Made by a program: the position numbers and the translations under genes
Assembly: GCA_002495185.1 (NCBI GenBank)
Contig: DAEB01000040.1
Location: 121,473 to 170,667 of the forward strand
Reading direction: 5' to 3'
DNA: 49,195 bases
Source: Thermoplasmata archaeon UBA184
GTDB lineage: Archaea > Thermoplasmatota > Thermoplasmata > Lutacidiplasmatales > UBA184
Part shown: positions 8,260-14,998 of the stretch, piece after piece
Position numbering within the stretch: position 1 is the stretch's first letter
How the letters are laid out: each line of letters begins with the position of its first letter
The notes under the pieces: model-generated
Seen by the model: the letters and a program-made list of their open reading frames with translations, nothing else
What the model was told of the DNA's origin: nothing
The model's database searches: none

Positions 8260-9545
8260 CCGGCCCTCCGCGTCCTCGGTCGGCGTAGGAAGTCCACGAA
8301 GTTCCCGAGGGACCAGAACGTCTCCCAGTCGATCGCCGGAGCGTCCTCCCAGGCGCGAGCGATCCTCGCCCTTCGGATGAGGTGCAGAAGCCGCCCCGCG
8401 AGCTGTTCGTCCTCCGGCGAGAGCTGCGATCTCGCGGCGAGGAGCGGGAGGGGGGAGGGACTCACGACCACCACCGGATAGCCGCGACGGCGAAGGTACG
8501 GCGTGAGGTCGGACCACGTCTCATCGACCAGCGAGGACAGGATGATCGTCGTGATGCCTGGTAGGAAGTGTCGGCGGACCGCGACCGCGCATCGCTCCGG
8601 GGGCGCCGAGACCGACGCGAGACGGGCCTTCCGCACGGCGTCCTCGATCCGGACCCTCTGCGTTCGTCCGGTCGAGAGGGGGACCGCGTCCAGGAACTCC
8701 CCGAAGACGCCGAGTCCGACCCGCGCCTTCACCGCGAGGAACGATTCGCTGAGGCCGATCGCCGCCGCTCGGGCGATCGAGAAGAGATGCTCGTCCACTT
8801 CGGGTCCGAGTGGAGTGGGACGGGCGTCGAGGAGGATCAGGATGTCTCCCGTCTTCTCGAGCTCGTACTCGTTCGCGAGCGGTCGGCCGGCGCGCGCGCT
8901 CGCCCTCCAGTTGATCCGTCGGGGAGGGTCGTCCGGCCGAGCGGCCCGGATCCCATGGAACTCCCCGCTCTCCCCGACGCGGTGGGAACGGGTCTCCCCG
9001 GGGAGCGCGGTCGTGCGCTCGAGCCGGACGGTGCCGATCCGCAGGAGCTCGGGGGGGTAGCGGGTCACGACGATCGGCTCGGCGGTCGAGGTCGCCTCCC
9101 GCTCGACGACCCCGAGCGGGTCCTGCCAGACGACCGCGGGAACGCGGATATCGACGATCGTGGGTTCGGGCGCCCGCCAGTCCACGGCGAACCGGACCTC
9201 CGTCGGGGTCCACGTGAACATCGGCGGGGTTGCTCCGACCAGGCCCGACGGTCGGTCCACTTGCACCCGAAGGTCCCGGCCGTCGATCCCGGTCTCCGGT
9301 CGGACCACTCCGCGGAGCTGGACCTCGGCGCCGCCGCCCCCGACCGTCTCTTCGATCACCACGCTCGGCGGTCGCCGGGGAGCCTCGACCCCCGAGGCGA
9401 TGGGAGCGAGCAGCAGCGGGAGCGCGAGAAAGAGCGGGACCGGGTTCCGGGTCACGACCGCCCAGAGCATCAACGCGACCGAGCTGAGCACGAGGAGCGG
9501 CGCGACCGGCCCCCACCGGAGGGGGTGCTTCGAACTCGCCCTCAC
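8256..9545 (-). CDS. DUF58 domain protein
   Basis: This 429-residue protein starts with two hydrophobic segments (about 13-31 and 36-50), then a beta-rich extracytoplasmic-like region. The DUF58 core at 191-230 holds GEFHGIR, the DDPPRRINWRASAR segment and a following ELE. A vWA-like Rossmann domain follows (DILILLDARP). DUF58 proteins are standard partners of MoxR ATPases. The GTG start at 9545 overlaps the stop of the preceding gene (GTGA), and the end overlaps the next start, so it sits inside a tightly coupled operon. Confidence 0.92.
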   Translation of the reverse strand: MRASSKHPLRWGPVAPLLVLSSVALMLWAVVTRNPVPLFLALPLLLAPIASGVEAPRRPPSVVIEETVGGGGAEVQLRGVVRPETGIDGRDLRVQVDRPSGLVGATPPMFTWTPTEVRFAVDWRAPEPTIVDIRVPAVVWQDPLGVVEREATSTAEPIVVTRYPPELLRIGTVRLERTTALPGETRSHRVGESGEFHGIRAARPDDPPRRINWRASARAGRPLANEYELEKTGDILILLDARPTPLGPEVDEHLFSIARAAAIGLSESFLAVKARVGLGVFGEFLDAVPLSTGRTQRVRIEDAVRKARLASVSAPPERCAVAVRRHFLPGITTIILSSLVDETWSDLTPYLRRRGYPVVVVSPSPLPLLAARSQLSPEDEQLAGRLLHLIRRARIARAWEDAPAIDWETFWSLGNFVDFLRRPRTRRAG

Positions 9546-9946
9546 GTTCGCTGCTCAATCTCCTGGAGGCGTCCGGCCAGGTACTCCCGGAACGCGTCGG
9601 GAGACATCGCCTCCAGGTGGTCGACCTCCTCCTGGGAGAGCGGGTGCACGTTCGGGTTCTCGGTCCGTCGGTCGAGGGCGTCCAGCAGGAGGACGAGCGC
9701 GAACCGGCCCCGGGCGCCGGCCCGGAGGGCGGAGCGTACCCCCGCGGGGTCGCCGATCGAGGAGGGGGGGATTCCGAGGGCCGGCCACCGGGTCCGCCCG
9801 CCGATGTCGACCAGGAGGAACGCCGCGGCCCCGACCGCGATGGCCGCGCACGGGATCGCGACCGAGAGGTCCGAGTTCGCGAGAATGGCGATGATGCTGA
9901 ACAGGATCGCGACCGCGACGAGGAAGCCCCACGCGAGGCCCTTCAT
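9542..9946 (-). CDS. small two-helix membrane protein in the MoxR/DUF58 operon
   Basis: The 134-residue product has two N-terminal membrane helices (about 5-24 and 29-47) and a soluble C-terminal half of charged helices, ending in EYLAGRLQEIEQRT. No family is recognised. It lies between DUF4129 and DUF58 with 4-nt overlaps at both ends, so it is almost certainly made in step with them. The soluble tail probably faces the cytoplasm, where it could contact MoxR; that is inference from layout. Confidence 0.75.
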   Translation of the reverse strand: MKGLAWGFLVAVAILFSIIAILANSDLSVAIPCAAIAVGAAAFLLVDIGGRTRWPALGIPPSSIGDPAGVRSALRAGARGRFALVLLLDALDRRTENPNVHPLSQEEVDHLEAMSPDAFREYLAGRLQEIEQRT

Positions 9947-10872
9947 GAGGGAGACGCCCGACGGTCGAGGTCCTCGATCGTGGCCCGGACCGCGTCCTGG
10001 GCCCGGTCCCGGTCCCGGGAGCCCATCGGATGCAGCGAGTATCGCGCCTCCTCGAACAGCCGGGTGAGCGTCCGGGCAGCGGCCGGGCGCACCCCGAAGT
10101 GCTCCAGGTACTCGGTCCGGATCTCCTCCGGAGTCGCCGACTCCACGCTGCCGACCATCGGGCGGAGATGCTCGAGCATCTCCGAGTAAAGGGCCAGGAT
10201 GACCGTCCTCGGGTCCTGCCCGAGATCGAGCTCCAAGGAGGCGCGCGAAAGGGCGGCGCGGACCTCGGGGTCCGCCCGCGGGGCCCCTTTGGCACGACGA
10301 TGGGCCTCGATCTCGGCCCGTCGCTCGGCGAGGTACCGCCGGGTCTGGGGTACTCCGACCGCCACGGCCACGACCACGACGATCACGAGGAGCAGGAACG
10401 GAAGCCAAGCGGGCAGCGACGGAGCGACGAAGACGCTGCCGGCACCGCTCGGGAGGGGGCTCCCCGGGGGAGGCGGAGGCGTAGTCGGAGGCGGTGGCGT
10501 CACGTTCCCGGTGTCGTTCCCGACGTTCCCCCCGCCGCCGAGTCCGAGGAGACGCAGCAGGATCAGGAGGAGCGAAATCACGCCGATCGCGCCGAGCATG
10601 TAGACGAAGGTGCTGCTCGCGATCCCCCGTTGCCCCCGGGAGTCCAGGCGGATGATGATCCACACGATCAGGACGACGATCATCGTCCCGAGGACCAATG
10701 CCGCGAACACCCAGGAGGGGAGCGACACCTCCTGGACCGGTCCGGAGGAACTTCCCGGCGGGGAGTAGGTGCTCGGGGCGACGAGGATGCTCGCCGTCGC
10801 GCCGACCGCGATCGCGACCGCGAGGATGACGAGAAGGACCCACGAAACCCGGCTGGTCGGCGGCCCCGCCAT
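9943..10872 (-). CDS. DUF4129 membrane protein
   Basis: This 309-residue protein has an N-terminal signal-anchor-like helix, a second pair of helices (about 52-75 and 88-110), a Pro-rich linker with runs of PPPP (about 125-140), another membrane helix near 155-175, and a cytoplasmic C-terminal domain. The end carries the DUF4129 signature: TPEEIRTEYLEHFG and, after a gap, LTRLFEEARYSLHPM. DUF4129 proteins commonly sit with MoxR and DUF58. It is the first gene of the coupled set, with a TATA-like site at 10911-10918. Confidence 0.88.
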   Translation of the reverse strand: MAGPPTSRVSWVLLVILAVAIAVGATASILVAPSTYSPPGSSSGPVQEVSLPSWVFAALVLGTMIVVLIVWIIIRLDSRGQRGIASSTFVYMLGAIGVISLLLILLRLLGLGGGGNVGNDTGNVTPPPPTTPPPPPGSPLPSGAGSVFVAPSLPAWLPFLLLVIVVVVAVAVGVPQTRRYLAERRAEIEAHRRAKGAPRADPEVRAALSRASLELDLGQDPRTVILALYSEMLEHLRPMVGSVESATPEEIRTEYLEHFGVRPAAARTLTRLFEEARYSLHPMGSRDRDRAQDAVRATIEDLDRRASPS

Positions 10873-10910
10873 GGACGCCTCCCCCGCCGGTGAGTATGCG
10901 GTCCGCGCCG

Positions 10911-10918
10911 CTTATAGG
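10911..10918 (-). promoter_or_regulatory. TATA-like box for the DUF4129-DUF58 operon
   Basis: CCTATAAG on the minus strand lies about 40 nt before the DUF4129 ATG at 10872. It overlaps the TAA stop of the upstream acetyltransferase gene, so the operon's promoter is embedded in its neighbour's 3' end. Confidence 0.5.
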
Positions 10919-11805
10919 CTTCCGGCAGGAGGCGCCGCGCCCTCGGGAGAGGCTCGAGGCGCCGGCCCGAGGAGATAGAAGCTCCGCCGCTCGTGGCCGC
11001 TCGTGATGACCGCGAAGTCCTCGACCCGATAGCCGAGGTCGAATGCGGCCCGGAACGCGTCCCGGACCGCGTGGCGCCACGACCGCACGGTCTCGGGCTC
11101 GTGCTCCTGGACGGCCGCGAGGTCGAACGGGATCTCGAGATGAGCCAGCCCTCCCGATGGCTCGGCCACGGCGGTCGGCGTCCGGAGACCTTTCTCTCCG
11201 ACCTCGGTCTCTACGATGGCAGTTGAGGAGTTCCAGCGAGCGAGGTCCTCGTCGGCCGTCGGGGTCTTCCCGCCGAGCCGCTCCTCGACCGCGGGGGCCG
11301 AGAGCTCCCAGCGCAGCCGGAGACGGTCGGTCTCCTGGCCGCGGTTGATCGTATCGGGCATCTGGCCGTAGTAGTGGATGTAGTACCGATCCGGCCGGCC
11401 TCCGAGCTGACGGACGTTGAGCCACGCGTTGCGGCTCTGAAGGGGGTCGAACGTCCAGCGGAGTTCGCTGAGCCCGAGCTTGAGGACCTCCTCCCGCTGG
11501 AACGTCTTCAGCCGGAACCCGACCCGGTGGTTCTGGTACTCCGGCCGGACCGCGGTGATGTGGGAGTAGTGGTAGAGCGTGGTCCCGTCCCAGCCGAGAA
11601 AGGAGAGCGCGAACCCGACGAGGTGGATGTCGGCGAACGCGCCGAGGACGAGCCCTCCGTTGTCCTGGATCGCCCTCTGGAGCGTCGTCGGGACCCCCTC
11701 GTCCCCCCAGACCGCCCGGTGGACCTCGAGGAGCTGCCGAAACTCCTCGGGCTTCTCGAGCTTGCGGAACCGGAAGCCCCGGACCTCGCTGCTGACCCCG
11801 GCCAC
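10912..11805 (-). CDS. GNAT-superfamily acetyltransferase, COG3375-like
   Basis: This 297-residue protein matches the predicted GNAT group COG3375. Seen are a GNAT core (about 30-130), the block TFDPLQSRNAWLNVRQLGG near 118-136, YYIHYYGQMPD, and GQETDRLRLRWE near 157-168, all typical of that group. The acyl acceptor is unknown. The start is GTG at 11805; no better ATG lies upstream and a TTAA-containing TATA-like stretch lies about 27 nt before it, suggesting a leaderless message. The stop overlaps the next operon's TATA box. Confidence 0.82.
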   Translation of the reverse strand: MAGVSSEVRGFRFRKLEKPEEFRQLLEVHRAVWGDEGVPTTLQRAIQDNGGLVLGAFADIHLVGFALSFLGWDGTTLYHYSHITAVRPEYQNHRVGFRLKTFQREEVLKLGLSELRWTFDPLQSRNAWLNVRQLGGRPDRYYIHYYGQMPDTINRGQETDRLRLRWELSAPAVEERLGGKTPTADEDLARWNSSTAIVETEVGEKGLRTPTAVAEPSGGLAHLEIPFDLAAVQEHEPETVRSWRHAVRDAFRAAFDLGYRVEDFAVITSGHERRSFYLLGPAPRASPEGAAPPAGSL

Positions 11806-11859
11806 GTCGCGGAGACCAGCTCTCCGTACTTAACCCGGCCGCGCGAGCCCCGCGTCCGT

Positions 11860-12285
11860 CTACCGGCGGACGCGCAGTTCGGCCCGCTTGTCCTCGTAGC
11901 GCTGCTCGTCCCGCGGGGTCAGGTCCCAGAGGAGGTCCTCGATCTCGGGGATGTTCCGCAAGAACTCGGCCTTGCTCTTGGTCAGCATCAGGTGCTCGAA
12001 GCGTCGGCGCGCGAGGAAGTACGAACCGACCATGTACATTCCGACCACGACGACGATCGGGCCGACGATGACGAAGAGAAGGTTGTAGTCGGTTCCCCCG
12101 GGCGGATGGGTGACGTTGTCGATCGAGGGGAACGGCGGGACGTTCTGGAGCGGCGTGTACGCTCCGGCCGCGAGGATCGTGAGAAGAACGCCGACCGCGA
12201 GGACGAAGACCGAGATCCCGGCCCGGTACGTCCGCATCCCGTACCGGAGCCGCTGGGTGAGCGGGGCCTTCTCGGGAGTCGACAT
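11860..12285 (-). CDS. two-helix membrane protein (DUF3198-like)
   Basis: The 141-residue protein has membrane helices at about 23-42 and 70-92 with an extracytoplasmic loop between, then a charged cytoplasmic tail containing LTKSKAEFLRNIPEIEDLLW and a basic end. The layout resembles small DUF3198-type membrane proteins of Thermoplasmata, but I cannot confirm membership by eye. A TATA-like CCTTAAGAGG at 12312-12321 lies about 32 nt before the ATG. Function unknown. Confidence 0.65.
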   Translation of the reverse strand: MSTPEKAPLTQRLRYGMRTYRAGISVFVLAVGVLLTILAAGAYTPLQNVPPFPSIDNVTHPPGGTDYNLLFVIVGPIVVVVGMYMVGSYFLARRRFEHLMLTKSKAEFLRNIPEIEDLLWDLTPRDEQRYEDKRAELRVRR

Positions 12286-12365
12286 CAGCTATTCCGGCGG
12301 CGGGAGGCGGCTCTCCTTAAGAGGCTAACCGGACCACCGCCGCTGGCGGGAGGCCCGAAGGAGGC

Positions 12366-13148
12366 TCACGCGTTCTCGCGGGGGGGCTTCTCGACCGGAG
12401 GGGCCTTCGAGGTCCTTCCGAACGGCAACGCGGCCTGCCGTACCAGTGGCTGGGGGCCGGCGGACGGTGGAGGGACCCTCGCGAGCGCGGGCCGAAGCCG
12501 GCGGTAGACGAGGACGGCACCGAGGAGTGCAACGAGCGCCCCGACGTAGCCGGTCGCTTCGCCTCCGAGGAATCCCACTCCGAGCAGGAAGAACCCCACC
12601 GTGCTGAACAGACCTCCCGCCACGGGCCCCCCGCCCGCCCGCTCCCTCGGGGAGTCGGACGGAAGGGAGAGGAATCCCCCGGCCACTTCGAGGGCGACGA
12701 GCGCCGCCGACTCGAGGAGGACGAGGCCGATTCCGTCGACCGTGATCGTCGGGCTGCTGAGATACTGGGCGACGATGGCGAGAGAGATGATCCCACCGAT
12801 CGCCGAGCGGAACCCGAGCGCGTAGAACGGCCGAGCCGCCTCTCGCCCCCAGAACCGGGTCCGAAGGAGGGCCCACTGGGCGACCTCGTCCCCCACGACG
12901 AGGAGCGTGAGGAAGATCGCGGCGCCGATGAGCGCCCCGGCTCCCATCGCGACCTGGAACAGCACAAAGGCGACCGCCATCGGGACGCCGACAAAGAGGC
13001 CGGCGGTGTATGCGAAGAGCTCCTTCCGCTCGTCGAACAGCGTGACGGGCACTTGGGGTTCGGCATACCGGCCGACCTCGATGTAGAGGAACGCTCCCGA
13101 GAGCAGCACGCCGACCACGGCGCCGAGAGAGAGCGACGCGACGACCAT
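12366..13148 (-). CDS. polytopic membrane protein, function unknown
   Basis: This 260-residue protein shows about seven hydrophobic segments, starting with a helix at 3-24 and continuing from about 46 to 215. It ends in a Pro-rich, basic tail (about 220-260). Many small residues (Gly, Ala, Val) and few polar residues occur in the helices. I recognise no family. It starts 2 nt after the stop of the TrmI gene, so the two are very likely on one message, although a functional link is not evident. Confidence 0.68.
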   Translation of the reverse strand: MVVASLSLGAVVGVLLSGAFLYIEVGRYAEPQVPVTLFDERKELFAYTAGLFVGVPMAVAFVLFQVAMGAGALIGAAIFLTLLVVGDEVAQWALLRTRFWGREAARPFYALGFRSAIGGIISLAIVAQYLSSPTITVDGIGLVLLESAALVALEVAGGFLSLPSDSPRERAGGGPVAGGLFSTVGFFLLGVGFLGGEATGYVGALVALLGAVLVYRRLRPALARVPPPSAGPQPLVRQAALPFGRTSKAPPVEKPPRENA

Positions 13149-13150
13149 CG

Positions 13151-13921
13151 CTAGTCCACCCGTCGGCCGGAGGCGAGGAACCCCGTGTGGCCCAGCATCT
13201 CGAACGCGGGGCGCGTCCCTCCCTCGCCCACATGGAGACCCCGCTCGAGCAGCTCCACGGCCCGCACCTCGTCATACCCGATCTCCCGAAGCGTCCGGAC
13301 CGTCCGCTCGAGCTGGTTGTACGTCGGGGTGAACGTCGCGACGTACGCGCCGGGCGCGAGGGCCGACCGGGCCGCCGGGAGGACGGCCCACGGCTCGGGA
13401 AGGTCCAGCACGACGCTCGACAGGTCGTTCGCGTCGAACCCCTCGGCGACGACGTCCCGCCGGCGGAACGTCACCCGGTCCTCGAGGCCGGCCCGCCGGA
13501 CGTTCGCCCGGGCGACCTCGAGGAAGTCGTCCCGCCGGTCGTACGACACGACGTGGCCCGCCGGCCCGACCGCGAAGGCGAGCGCGATCGTCAGGGCTCC
13601 GCTACCGGAGCCGGCCTCCGCGACGACGGCGCCGGGCCCGACGCCCGCGAGGAAGAGCAGCTGCATCGCGTCCTTCGCGGTGATGATCTGGGCCCCGCGG
13701 CGGACCGAGCCGAGAAGGTCCGAGAGCGAGGGTCGGAGGGCACGGTACGATTGACCGAGCCACACTACCGTGGCTCCGGGGACCTGGCCGAGCAGCTCGG
13801 TGAGGTCGAGGACCCCCTCTTCGCCCACCTTCTGGGGGCCGCGCGCGAGCCGGACGACGATCGGGGCCGCTCCGGCTCGCTTGAGCGCGACCGTCTGCCC
13901 CTCGGACCAGGGTTCGCTCAT
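13151..13921 (-). CDS. trmI: tRNA (adenine-58-N1)-methyltransferase, TrmI type
   Basis: This 256-residue class I methyltransferase uses SAM to modify adenine at position 58 (57/58 in archaea) of the tRNA T-loop. The small N-terminal beta domain (1-75) precedes the Rossmann domain. Motif I is AEAGSGSGALT (near 106-116), motif II VVSYDRRDD, and the catalytic DLPEPW segment appears near 183. The ATG at 13921 lies about 34 nt downstream of a TATA-like TAATAA on the plus strand at 13951-13960. It shares the intergenic region with the divergent SRPBCC-like gene. Confidence 0.9.
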   Translation of the reverse strand: MSEPWSEGQTVALKRAGAAPIVVRLARGPQKVGEEGVLDLTELLGQVPGATVVWLGQSYRALRPSLSDLLGSVRRGAQIITAKDAMQLLFLAGVGPGAVVAEAGSGSGALTIALAFAVGPAGHVVSYDRRDDFLEVARANVRRAGLEDRVTFRRRDVVAEGFDANDLSSVVLDLPEPWAVLPAARSALAPGAYVATFTPTYNQLERTVRTLREIGYDEVRAVELLERGLHVGEGGTRPAFEMLGHTGFLASGRRVD

Positions 13922-13950
13922 CGACACTCCCGGGACCACGACCTCCCTCG

Positions 13951-13960
13951 CGTAATAACC
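13951..13960 (-). promoter_or_regulatory. TATA-like site for trmI
   Basis: GGTTATTACG on the minus strand is centred about 34 nt before the trmI ATG. The divergent gene has its own candidate, TTGTTATCTC, at 13981-13990. Confidence 0.45.
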
Positions 13961-14011
13961 CGACGCTCCGCGGGACCGCTTTGTTATCTCGGCGCGTTTC
14001 CCTTCCGGGCC

Positions 14012-14461
14012 GTGGTCCAGTACTCGGACGACGACGTCATCGAGGCCCCCCGGGCGGTCGTCTGGAGGCTGCTTGACGAGCATCTCGACGACGCGAAGAT
14101 CTCGACCATCCACCCCCTCATCCAGTCGCAGAAGACCGTCCTCCGTACGGAGGGAGAGGTCCAGCTCGACCGCGTGATCGACGTGGCGCGCAAGCCGCGG
14201 AAGTCCCACTGGAGGATCACCTTCGACCGGCCCGAGCGGTTTCGCTGGGAGGTGCTGGAGAGCGAGGGACCGTGGGCGAGCGGCTCGTATCTCGAACTCA
14301 AGTACGCGGAGCAGACGCCGAGGACGACCGCGGTGACGACGCGCGGGGCTCTCACCGTCCTTCGCCTTCCGCTCTTCGCCTCCCAGGAGCGGGCCGTCCG
14401 GACCGCGCTCAATGACCTTCGCACGGAGGACGTCTTCTATCTCCGCCGCTATCGGTACTGA
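14012..14461 (+). CDS. SRPBCC/START-like fold protein
   Basis: The 149-residue protein reads like a small SRPBCC (polyketide cyclase/START) domain: an N-terminal strand YSDDDVIEAPRAVVWRLL followed by HPLIQSQKTV, and a long C-terminal helix AVRTALNDLRTEDVFYL. Proteins of this fold bind hydrophobic ligands or act as ring cyclases; no ligand can be named. No ATG fits; the GTG at 14012 lies about 26 nt after TTGTTATCTC, which fits a leaderless message. Its stop is only 20 nt before the tRNA-Gly remnant promoter. Confidence 0.7.
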   Translation: MVQYSDDDVIEAPRAVVWRLLDEHLDDAKISTIHPLIQSQKTVLRTEGEVQLDRVIDVARKPRKSHWRITFDRPERFRWEVLESEGPWASGSYLELKYAEQTPRTTAVTTRGALTVLRLPLFASQERAVRTALNDLRTEDVFYLRRYRY

Positions 14462-14480
14462 GCGAGTCCGAGGGCAGCGA

Positions 14481-14490
14481 CTTTAGATAG
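14481..14490 (+). promoter_or_regulatory. promoter of the broken tRNA-Gly copy
   Basis: CTTTAGATAG is identical to the sequence at 22272-22281 and lies at the same distance (33 nt from first base to tRNA position 1). It marks the left fragment as a former complete tRNA transcription unit rather than a chance match. Confidence 0.7.
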
Positions 14491-14513
14491 GACGAGCCTT
14501 GGCCCGTGGCGCT

Positions 14514-14533
14514 GCGGGCATAGTGTAGTTTGG
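14514..14533 (+). pseudogene. 5' fragment of a tRNA-Gly gene (acceptor strand to D-loop)
   Basis: GCGGGCA, TA and GTGTAGTTTGG match positions 1 to about 19 of the intact tRNA-Gly(GCC) at 22305, with 17 of 20 bases identical. Including promoter and spacer, 38 of 53 bases match without gaps. After the D-loop GG the sequence diverges; no anticodon arm, T-arm or 3' acceptor strand follows nearby. The GCGGGCA strand pairs perfectly with TGCCCGC at the 3' end of the intact gene, better than that gene's own GCGGGTA, which suggests the two halves were once one gene. Confidence 0.75.
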
Positions 14534-14552
14534 ACGTTTGAATAGACGTCCA
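14531..14552. repeat. perfect 7-bp hairpin at the tRNA fragment break point
   Basis: TGGACGT, an 8-nt loop TTGAATAG, and ACGTCCA form an inverted repeat that begins with the last TGG of the tRNA-like sequence. It may mark the recombination junction or fold in a transcript driven by the retained tRNA promoter. No function is shown. Confidence 0.5.
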
Positions 14553-14998
14553 TATACGTCATAGAGACTGCCCTATCCGACGCACACTCATTTGACTTCC
14601 TAGCACCCAGGGGGATGATTCCCCAGTAATCGCACTTCTGACTCTCGGTGGGATCGCCCGACTTCATCCGTCCCGAAGAGACTCAGCCGGCCTTCCAGGT
14701 CGCCCGCAATTCAGGCCGGTAGGTTCGAGACTCATTCGTGATCCGCGTCGGGGTGTAGAGGAATCTGCCAGCACTTGCACGGACTGTGCTCGAGAGACTT
14801 TGGTTGCACGCGATGGAAGTGCCCCGAGTCTTCCTCGAAAGGCCCCTTTCGATTTCAGAAGGCTTATCTCTCACGGCCTGATTCTTGGAAAGATGGTTGC
14901 CGCGGGCCGTCGCTTTGTGATTCTCGATCTTTCTATTTCCTCGCGAACCTGCCCGGTGCTACCGGGTCCTGGGCAGATTTCCCTTGGAGGCGGACCGC
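14553..14998. other. lower-GC leader region of the island without a recognisable gene
   Basis: This stretch has clearly lower GC than the flanks. Short open frames exist on both strands (up to about 99 codons) but none has a recognisable product, a good start or consistent codon use. No integrase motif is visible. It probably carries the promoter and leader of the giant gene; candidate A/T-rich spots are near 14858-14868 and 14926-14940, but neither is a clear TATA box. GGAGG at 14986-14990 is the ribosome binding site of the next gene. Confidence 0.5.

Noticed and set aside
10437..10520. Possible short repeat array in the GC-rich PPPP-coding stretch
   Set aside because: It encodes the Pro-rich linker of the DUF4129 protein; no regular repeat and spacer pattern like a CRISPR is present.
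14514..14552. A split-tRNA 5' half like those of Nanoarchaeum
   Set aside because: Split halves normally break at the anticodon; this one ends in the D-loop, and a full tRNA-Gly exists at 22305.
14514..14700. A complete tRNA with an unusual intron at the left fragment
   Set aside because: No T-arm (TTCRAAT) or matching TGCCCGC acceptor strand occurs in the following sequence, so it is a fragment.
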